Assembly (NCBI GenBank): GCA_009785775.1
Contig: WQVR01000077.1
Coordinates: 1-5,173 of the forward strand
Length of the DNA: 5,173 bases
From: Candidatus Proendomicrobium guianensium
GTDB lineage: Bacteria > Elusimicrobiota > Endomicrobiia > Endomicrobiales > Endomicrobiaceae
Direction: 5' to 3'
The notes below the pieces were generated by a model, which worked only from the letters and a program-made list of their open reading frames with translations, did no database searches and was not told where the DNA came from. The translations under genes and the position numbers were made by a program. Shown in pieces: positions 1 through 4,445 of this stretch; position 1 is the stretch's first letter; each line of letters starts with the position of its first letter.

Positions 1-102
1 AAAGATTTTAAGCCAATAGCAAAAGGCATAAATTCATTTTGGAAAGATATTGTAGGCGTTGAAGCTGAATTTGTTGAGGACAGCGATATTTGGAATAAAT
101 AA
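1..102 (+). CDS. C-terminal end of an unidentified protein (5' truncated)
   Basis: Frame 1 is open from the first base and ends with TAA at 100-102, giving the last 33 residues of a protein that begins outside the window. The tail is mixed lysine-rich and acidic, with a Trp-containing segment (INSFWKDIVGVEAEF) and the ending DSDIWNK. No motif here identifies a family, so no function is offered. The reading is supported by the strong terminator hairpin that starts 22 bases after the stop, which is where a transcription unit should end. The alternative is a chance open frame, since 33 codons is short, but the stop-plus-terminator layout makes a real gene end more likely. Confidence 0.6.
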   Translation, partial: KDFKPIAKGINSFWKDIVGVEAEFVEDSDIWNK

Positions 103-123
103 TATATAGTTTGGTTAAACTAC

Positions 124-153
124 CAAAGCCCCTTGTGCAAACAAGGGGCTTTG
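124..153 (+). terminator. Intrinsic terminator hairpin with GCAA tetraloop
   Basis: Bases 124-136 pair perfectly with 141-153 (13 bp, including a GCCCC/GGGGC block) around a four-base loop GCAA, a GNRA-type stable tetraloop. The right arm ends in CTTTG followed by TTTAT, so the U-tract is short and interrupted, but A residues at the foot of the left arm would also help a terminator acting on the minus strand. It lies just after the truncated first gene and just before the promoter of the winged-helix gene, so it probably insulates the two units. Confidence 0.85.
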
Positions 154-163
154 TTTATACATC

Positions 164-192
164 TTGCCTTTACCAATAATATTTGTTATATT
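164..192 (+). promoter_or_regulatory. Sigma-70-type promoter of the winged-helix/NTase operon
   Basis: TTGCCT (164-169) and TATATT (187-192) are separated by exactly 17 bases, a good match to the vegetative promoter pattern. Transcription would start near base 199 and give a leader of about 33 bases before the ATG at 232. The -10 box sits inside the spacer of a perfect inverted repeat, which suggests repression by occlusion. This is read from sequence only; no start site is known. Confidence 0.6.
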
Positions 193-210
193 ACTAATAT
201 TATTGGTAAA
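169..210. promoter_or_regulatory. Probable operator: perfect 15-bp inverted repeat around the -10 box
   Basis: Bases 169-183 (TTTACCAATAATATT) are the exact reverse complement of 196-210, with a 12-base spacer that contains the TATATT -10 element. Unlike the terminator upstream, the arms are AT-rich, the loop is long and no T-run follows, so a DNA-binding site for a dimeric protein fits better than an RNA terminator. The obvious candidate binder is the winged-helix protein encoded 22 bases downstream; that is inference from position. A weaker third copy of the right arm lies at 212-227. Confidence 0.65.
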
Positions 211-211
211 T

Positions 212-227
212 AATATTGATGGGTAAA
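212..227. repeat. Degenerate third half-site next to the operator
   Basis: AATATTGATGGGTAAA (212-227) resembles the right arm of the inverted repeat, AATATTATTGGTAAA (196-210), with one inserted G and one T-to-G change. It begins 16 bases after the start of that arm and overlaps the region where the ribosome binding site (GGG at 221-223) must lie. It may be a secondary binding site or chance similarity in AT-rich DNA. Confidence 0.35.
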
Positions 228-231
228 TTAA

Positions 232-561
232 ATGTTAGAAAATTTATTAGGTAACAAAACATTAGAAAAAATATTATTATCTGCCGAAAGGTACGGGCAG
301 GTTTATGCCACAGGTCTATCTAAAACTTTTAATATTCCCGTGTACTCTGTTCAAAAACAGCTTGCTAAAATGGAAAGCAGCGGGGTTTTAGTAAGCAGAC
401 TATTTGGAAAAGTGCGGCTTTACGAATTTAACCCAAGATATCCGTTGTTAAATGAGTTGAAAACATTACTGCGAAAAACTTTTGATTTTTTGCCTGAACA
501 AGACATTAAAAAGCACTATATGAAAAGGCAACGCCCAAGGCTTGCGGGTAAACCGCTATGA
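232..561 (+). CDS. Winged-helix DNA-binding protein, probable regulator/antitoxin-like partner of the NTase
   Basis: This 109-residue protein has an N-terminal winged helix. Residues 9-20 form a first helix, 25-52 fit a helix-turn-helix (ATGLSKTFNIPVYSVQKQLA, then KMESSGVL), and 54-68 (VSRLFGKVRLYEFNP) fit the beta wing. The RLYEFNPRYPLLNELKTLL stretch (62-80) is typical of small ArsR-like regulators found beside or fused to nucleotidyltransferases. The C-terminus (95-109) is strongly basic and may contact nucleic acid or the partner. The ATG at 232 is the first in frame after the promoter; its ribosome binding site is weak (GGG eight bases upstream). The stop overlaps the NTase start by four bases (ATGA, 558-561), so the two are probably translationally coupled. 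Inferred role: self-repression through the inverted repeat at 169-210 and control of the NTase. It could instead be a plain regulator; there is no direct evidence that it is an antitoxin. Confidence 0.75.
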   Translation: MLENLLGNKTLEKILLSAERYGQVYATGLSKTFNIPVYSVQKQLAKMESSGVLVSRLFGKVRLYEFNPRYPLLNELKTLLRKTFDFLPEQDIKKHYMKRQRPRLAGKPL

Positions 562-1106
562 AAATAAATTTCAAAAATATGAACTTGCTTGATACCGCGA
601 GCTTTGTTTGCGGTTTTTTGCAGGAAAATAAAATAGAAGTTGTGCTTGTGGGCGGTGCTTGCGTATCAATTTATACGGATAACAAATATCTTTCCAATGA
701 TTTTGACTTGGTTTGTGATACAACGTTAAAAGAAATAGAACCCGTTTTGTTGAAAATAGGGTACAAAAGAAAAGGCAGGCTGTTTGTTAACGAAAACAGT
801 GATTTTGTTGTAGATTTTGTTCCGCCGCCTGTAATGGTTGGGCAAGAACACATAACCCGTAAAGAAACAATAAAAACAAAATTCGGAAAGCTAAACCTTC
901 TAACGCCGACAGATTGTTTAAAGGACAGGCTTGCAGGGTTTTATTTTTGGCAAGATCCGCAAAGTTTTGAACAAGCATTGCTTATTTATAAAGACCAAAA
1001 AAAGAAAGTTGATTTAAAAGATATTGAAAAGTGGTCGAATGCCCAAAATGCAAAAGATAAATTTAAATTGTTTATAGATAAAATAAGCCCGAAAGTAAAA
1101 AAATGA
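558..1106 (+). CDS. Minimal nucleotidyltransferase-fold protein (AbiEii/DUF6036-like), possible toxin
   Basis: This 182-residue protein shows the NTase-fold signature: VLVGGACVSIY (29-39) with the GG at 32-33, then SNDFDL with the paired acidic residues D48 and D50, and a third candidate metal ligand D86 in VVDFVPPP. Downstream, LLTPTDCLKDRLAGFYFW (114-131) and SFEQALLIY (136-144) are conserved-looking segments that I associate with small stand-alone NTases of this type. The catalytic pattern looks intact. Such enzymes transfer a nucleotide to RNA, protein or a small molecule; the substrate here is unknown. It is shorter than classical AbiEii toxins (roughly 300 residues), so the AbiE label is by analogy only. 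It overlaps the winged-helix gene by four bases and has no separate ribosome binding site of note. The C-terminus is lysine-rich. The gene lacks the GCGC tetramers common in downstream genes. Alternatives are an antibiotic-modifying NTase or a housekeeping enzyme of unknown substrate. Confidence 0.75.
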   Translation: MKINFKNMNLLDTASFVCGFLQENKIEVVLVGGACVSIYTDNKYLSNDFDLVCDTTLKEIEPVLLKIGYKRKGRLFVNENSDFVVDFVPPPVMVGQEHITRKETIKTKFGKLNLLTPTDCLKDRLAGFYFWQDPQSFEQALLIYKDQKKKVDLKDIEKWSNAQNAKDKFKLFIDKISPKVKK

Positions 1107-1112
1107 TATAAT
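1104..1112 (+). promoter_or_regulatory. Extended -10 promoter for the TolC-family gene
   Basis: TGATATAAT (1104-1112) is a perfect TATAAT with the upstream TGn extension that lets sigma-70 polymerase work without a good -35 box; no convincing -35 is seen 16-18 bases upstream. Its TG(A) is also the stop codon of the NTase gene. Transcription would start near 1119, leaving a leader of about 35 bases with a CGGAG ribosome binding site at 1141-1145, eight bases before the ATG. No terminator separates the NTase from this gene, so read-through is possible. Confidence 0.5.
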
Positions 1113-1153
1113 AACCCTCGATGTTTGTTTTTAGCTAAAACGGAGATTTTTTA

Positions 1154-2587
1154 ATGAAAAAAACATTTTTAATATTTTTTTGTATTATTGCGGCGTCACA
1201 TTTTATGTTAAGTTACGGCGCGCAGTTAAGCGTAGAACGCTATGTTGAAATGGTAGTTGCGCAAAATAAAGATATCAGGGCGCTGGATAAAAGTATAGAA
1301 GCCGTGCAAGCCCAAATGCGTCAGGCAAGAAGAATCTACAGTCCGGTTTTTGAGGCGGGTTTTAGTTATTTTCAAGATGAAAGCCACAGGGTTCCCAATA
1401 TATCCCGCTCGCGCGGGCCAAGCTACAATTTAAGTATTGCCCAAGAACTTAGCACGGGTACAATTGTTGCCGTGGGTTATAATCGCTCGCATATAAGAAA
1501 CAGGTTTAGCGCTGCAGCCCTTGGCACGCAAGCAGAAAGCCGCGTAGATATGTACCCCTTTATAAGCGTAGAGCAATCTATATTTAGAAACTTCGGCGGG
1601 GGGGCGGCGCAGGCGGGTGTTTTGCGCGCGGAAGCGCAGGCACGCGCACAACTTTATACTCTTTTGTACCAACGCCAGCAGATGGTTTTAAGCGCGACTA
1701 TGGCTTATTGGAATTTGTCTTATGCCAGGGCTCTTGTAGAGTTTCGTCAAAACTCTATTGAAAGAAACAGAACAATTTTAAACTGGAATCGCCGCCGTCA
1801 CAGCTTAGACCTTATAAACCTTACAGACTACTTGCAATCACAAGCCGCTTACCAGCAAAGACATTATAATTTGATACTCGCACGGGAACAATATGTTGCG
1901 TCGGCAAGACAGTTTAATAATTTTTTAAACATTGCGGGCAATAATGTAATCTATAGAGTGGAAGCTTTAACAGACGCCGGCAGAAGATATTTGACCTATG
2001 AACAAACGCTTTCAAGGCAAGGCGTTCGCGCTGATGTTTTAAGCGCGCAGGCTGTTGCTCAAAGCACAATGTATGCCGCGCGTGAAGTGCGAAGAGGGAT
2101 AGGGCATGAACTTATAGTTTTAGGTTCTTACGCGTTAACCGGTATAGCCGCAAACGCAAGTACCGCCAGAAATCATGTGTGGAATGCCGACAGGCCGTCT
2201 TTTGTAGTTGGCGCGCGTTACAGTTTACCTCTGGATTTTTCAACACGCAGAACGGTTAGGCGCGGATTTGACCTTGCCGAAACAGCGGCACTGGCAACAG
2301 TTAGTGCGCTAGTAACTTCTGAACAAAATGATTGGCTTGCCCTTTCTGATAACTGGCGCTTTGCCAGAGAAAGGCTTAAACTTTTACATGAAATTGTGAA
2401 CGTTCAAACGCGAAGGCACAGGGAATCACAAAGCATGCTTACCCGCGGTCGCCTTACAACTTACGAAGCTCTGCAAAGCGAGCAAGATTTAGACGACGCA
2501 ACCCTTAGTTTGCTAGCCAATATTTTAGAAGTTATAACTATATACGAAACAAACCGGGCATTATATTTTACCCAAGAGCAGTTTTAA
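1154..2587 (+). CDS. TolC-family outer membrane efflux/secretion channel protein
   Basis: This 477-residue protein fits the trimeric TolC (OEP) family, whose members form an outer-membrane barrel plus a long periplasmic helical tunnel for efflux pumps or type I secretion. Residues 1-23 are a signal peptide (KK, then a hydrophobic run to FMLSYGA) with no convincing lipobox, so it is not predicted to be a lipoprotein. Two OEP-like halves follow. In the first, helix 25-60 leads into beta segments (about 62-112), ISVEQSIFRNFGGG (137-150) and long coiled-coil helices (151-260). In the second, helix 279-315 leads into beta segments (about 319-362) and helices 371-470 containing GRLTTYEALQSEQDLDDA. 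The last residue is Phe, as expected for a barrel-assembly signal. Length is normal for the family. The start has a CGGAG site eight bases upstream. No membrane-fusion protein or inner-membrane pump gene is adjacent, so its partner is unknown. A run of seven G (1598-1604) lies inside the gene. Confidence 0.88.
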   Translation: MKKTFLIFFCIIAASHFMLSYGAQLSVERYVEMVVAQNKDIRALDKSIEAVQAQMRQARRIYSPVFEAGFSYFQDESHRVPNISRSRGPSYNLSIAQELSTGTIVAVGYNRSHIRNRFSAAALGTQAESRVDMYPFISVEQSIFRNFGGGAAQAGVLRAEAQARAQLYTLLYQRQQMVLSATMAYWNLSYARALVEFRQNSIERNRTILNWNRRRHSLDLINLTDYLQSQAAYQQRHYNLILAREQYVASARQFNNFLNIAGNNVIYRVEALTDAGRRYLTYEQTLSRQGVRADVLSAQAVAQSTMYAAREVRRGIGHELIVLGSYALTGIAANASTARNHVWNADRPSFVVGARYSLPLDFSTRRTVRRGFDLAETAALATVSALVTSEQNDWLALSDNWRFARERLKLLHEIVNVQTRRHRESQSMLTRGRLTTYEALQSEQDLDDATLSLLANILEVITIYETNRALYFTQEQF

Positions 2588-2609
2588 GCCAAGTACACAA
2601 TAATATAAA

Positions 2610-2654
2610 TGCACAAGCCTATAGGGATGTAGAGCACCCTTATAGGCTTGTGCA
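2610..2654. terminator. Long stem-loop between convergent genes, probable bidirectional terminator
   Basis: Bases 2610-2623 (TGCACAAGCCTATA) pair perfectly with 2641-2654. The stem can be extended by a G-T pair and two G-C pairs (2624-2626 with 2638-2640), leaving a loop of about 11 bases. It lies 22 bases after the stop of the TolC-family gene and 38 bases beyond the stop of the convergent minus-strand gene, the expected place for a shared terminator. Neither side has a clean T-run; the flanks are only AT-rich (U-rich when read leftward), so termination may be inefficient or Rho-assisted. Confidence 0.65.
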
Positions 2655-2692
2655 ATAATTTACGGTATTTAAATTTTTAAAGGATGTTACTG

Positions 2693-3346
2693 CTATACAA
2701 AATCGCTTGTAGCAGTATCGTCGGTTGGTTGCAAATCTTCTTCCTGCGAAGCTTCATCAGGGTTTTTGTATCCTTCTTCTTCGTCTTCGTCAAAAAGCTT
2801 TCTTGATAAAATAAAGGTAACAAGCATAACAACAAACCACGACACGCCCAAAACGCCTGCATACTTCATGTGCCAAACCTTGGCGCGGCTTATGTCGCGC
2901 TGAGTAGATATAAGCATAAACAAAGTAAACCGGCTTGTTATTTGTTTAGAGTAAAGTATATGTGTGGCGCCATAAGATTGTTCAAGAATCGGGTTTTGGG
3001 GGCTTAAGGCTGCTTGGAAAATACTGCCGCCCATATGGTCTCCAACTTGGTTATAGTCAGAATGCGCTACTACAAGCCCTGCCGAGTCTAATATAAAACT
3101 TTCCGACACACTGTCTATTCTTAATATTGAATTAAGCGTTGCGCGCATTGTTGTTTCGTCTTGCGGGTTTGCAAGCGCGTACTCAACAGACGGCACTAAA
3201 GCCCTTGCTGAAAGCCTTGCATTTTGCATGGTAAGCGCTATAAGACTGTTTGTTTTTTCTCTGGAAACATAGTAAAAGAAACCATAAAATAATGCCGCAA
3301 GCATTACGGCAATAACAAGGTTTAAAGTTAATATTTTTAATTTCAT
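2693..3346 (-). CDS. Membrane protein with Cache-like sensor domain and acidic tail, no output domain
   Basis: This 217-residue protein has a membrane helix at 5-27, an extracytoplasmic region at about 28-158, a second helix at 160-181 and a 36-residue cytoplasmic tail. The segment SESFILDSAGLVVAHSDYNQ followed by VGDHMGG (81-107) strongly resembles the core of single-Cache sensor domains (a D-x-G turn, then VVAHSD and VG), which bind small ligands outside the membrane in chemoreceptors and sensor kinases. After the second helix there is no HAMP, kinase, GGDEF or methyl-accepting domain; the tail 182-217 holds 14 Asp/Glu, including DEDEEE at 186-191. Only about 100 bases lie between its stop and the TolC-family gene, so an output domain has not simply been lost by frameshift in this window. 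The role is unknown: possibly a sensory subunit acting through a partner protein. The ATG at 3346-3344 is the natural start because later ones would remove the first helix. Confidence 0.75.
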   Translation of the reverse strand: MKLKILTLNLVIAVMLAALFYGFFYYVSREKTNSLIALTMQNARLSARALVPSVEYALANPQDETTMRATLNSILRIDSVSESFILDSAGLVVAHSDYNQVGDHMGGSIFQAALSPQNPILEQSYGATHILYSKQITSRFTLFMLISTQRDISRAKVWHMKYAGVLGVSWFVVMLVTFILSRKLFDEDEEEGYKNPDEASQEEDLQPTDDTATSDFV

Positions 3347-3355
3347 GATACGCTG

Positions 3356-3384
3356 ATTATATAATAAAACATCCTGATTTTCAA
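3356..3384 (-). promoter_or_regulatory. Near-consensus promoter of the Cache-like gene, very short leader
   Basis: Read on the minus strand, TTGAAA (3384-3379) and TATAAT (3361-3356) are 17 bases apart, almost the ideal sigma-70 promoter. Start of transcription would fall around 3349, only about three bases before the ATG at 3346. No Shine-Dalgarno sequence lies in those few bases, so the message may be leaderless. Confidence 0.6.
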
Positions 3385-3393
3385 TACGGTGCC

Positions 3394-3422
3394 TTGATAG
3401 ATTTGTGTCAAAAAGGTAAAAT
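3394..3422 (+). promoter_or_regulatory. Promoter of the pfkA-tyrS unit
   Basis: TTGATA (3394-3399) and TAAAAT (3417-3422) are 17 bases apart, a good sigma-70-type match. Transcription would start near 3429 and give a leader of about 38 bases carrying the GGAGG site of pfkA. Its -35 box lies only nine bases from the -35 box of the divergent minus-strand promoter, so the two polymerases or a shared regulator could interfere. Confidence 0.55.
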
Positions 3423-3466
3423 CTTAAAGATTAGGTTTGCAGACAGTTTTTTTGGAGGCTTTAGAT

Positions 3467-4429
3467 ATGGCTAAACGTATAGGTGTTATAACTTCTGGCG
3501 GTGACGCCCCCGGAATGAATGCCGCCATAAGGGCGGTTGTAAGATACGGCATATATTTGGGTTATGAAATAATCGGCTTTAGGCGCGGTTTTAAAGGGTT
3601 GATAAACGACGAATACTCCACCTTAAATTTAAGGTCTGTTTCGGGCATTATAAATATGGGCGGCACAATGCTGCACACAGGCCGCTGCCCTGAAATGAAA
3701 ACGCAAACCGGTATGAACCGCGCAGTAAAAATAATTAAACAACTGGGCGTGGAAGGGCTTATAGTAATAGGCGGCGACGGTTCGCTTGCGGCGGGAAATG
3801 CTTTAAGCAAAAGGGGAATTAAAGTTATAAATATTCCCGCTTCTATAGACAATGATATTTTCGGCACGGATGAAACTATCGGTTACGACACGGCACTTAA
3901 TACCGCTGTTGAAGCCATAGACAGAATACGCGATACAGCCACCAGCCACGAGAGAGTTTTTGTGGTTGAAGTAATGGGGCGCGAGCACGGCTTTTTAACC
4001 TTGGATGTAGGGCTTGCTTCGGGCGTAGAGTTTATAGTGGTGCCCGAAGTAAAAATAGATATCGCCAAACTTTGCGCTGAGTTAAAAGGCGCTAAAGCTA
4101 AAGGCAAAACTTCTGAAATTATAGCTTTTGCCGAAGGGTGCGGTTCAAGTACAGATTTTGCCGAAAAAATTTCCAAAAATACGGGGCTTGACGTGCGCGT
4201 AAGCACGCTTGGCTACATTCAGCGCGGCGGCAGGCCTACGGCGCGCACAAGAATTTTAGCAAGCAAATTCGGTTATAAGGCGGTACAGTTATTTCACGAG
4301 GGCAAAGCAAACGCGTTAGTGTGCCTGCAAAACGGCAACATTACTTCAATACCTATAAAAAAGTCTATAGGTAAAGAAAAAAAGTATAGCCCTATAGTAC
4401 ACAAAATGCTTAAAAATTTGTCTATATAA
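3467..4429 (+). CDS. pfkA: ATP-dependent 6-phosphofructokinase
   Basis: This protein catalyses fructose 6-phosphate + ATP to fructose 1,6-bisphosphate + ADP, the committed step of glycolysis, in the cytoplasm. The start is ATG 3467 because GGAGG (3454-3458) lies eight bases upstream and the protein then has 320 residues, the size of E. coli PfkA; an in-frame TTG at 3437 would add ten unneeded residues. Motifs: SGGDAPGMNAAIR (10-22), R73, IGGDGS (101-106), PASIDNDIFGTD (124-135) with catalytic D128 and D130, SHER (160-163), VEVMGRE (167-173), LGYIQRGGRPTA (248-259). Gly105 in GGDGS and Ala125 where pyrophosphate-dependent enzymes carry Asp and Lys argue for ATP as phosphoryl donor. AKGK (211-214) and R22/R26 match effector-site positions of the E. 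coli enzyme, so some allosteric control is plausible. Tyr250 replaces the substrate-site His of E. coli. It is followed 16 bases later by tyrS, probably in one operon. Confidence 0.95.
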   Translation: MAKRIGVITSGGDAPGMNAAIRAVVRYGIYLGYEIIGFRRGFKGLINDEYSTLNLRSVSGIINMGGTMLHTGRCPEMKTQTGMNRAVKIIKQLGVEGLIVIGGDGSLAAGNALSKRGIKVINIPASIDNDIFGTDETIGYDTALNTAVEAIDRIRDTATSHERVFVVEVMGREHGFLTLDVGLASGVEFIVVPEVKIDIAKLCAELKGAKAKGKTSEIIAFAEGCGSSTDFAEKISKNTGLDVRVSTLGYIQRGGRPTARTRILASKFGYKAVQLFHEGKANALVCLQNGNITSIPIKKSIGKEKKYSPIVHKMLKNLSI

Positions 4430-4445
4430 ATAAAGGTTTTTAAAA

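Noticed and set aside
169..210. Reading the inverted repeat as a second terminator of the first gene
   Set aside because: The arms are AT-rich, the spacer is 12 bases and holds a -10 box, and a strong GC-rich terminator is already present at 124-153.
671..978. Minus-strand open frames within the NTase gene
   Set aside because: They lie opposite a gene with clear NTase motifs, overlap each other and show no recognisable protein features.
232..1106. MNT-HEPN toxin-antitoxin pair
   Set aside because: The first protein has a winged helix, with no HEPN RxxxxH motif, and the NTase is second, so the MNT-HEPN label does not fit.
2677..2862. Second minus-strand open frame at the end of the Cache-like gene
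   Set aside because: It overlaps the longer frame, which has coherent membrane helices and a Cache-like core; the shorter frame has no such features.
3437..3466. Upstream TTG start that would lengthen pfkA by ten residues
   Set aside because: GGAGG at 3454-3458 is correctly spaced for ATG 3467, and starting there gives the usual 320 residues beginning MAKRIGVITSGGD; the TTG has no comparable site.
3562..4206. Several minus-strand open frames opposite pfkA
   Set aside because: They are antisense shadows of a strongly conserved enzyme and show no domain features or ribosome binding sites.
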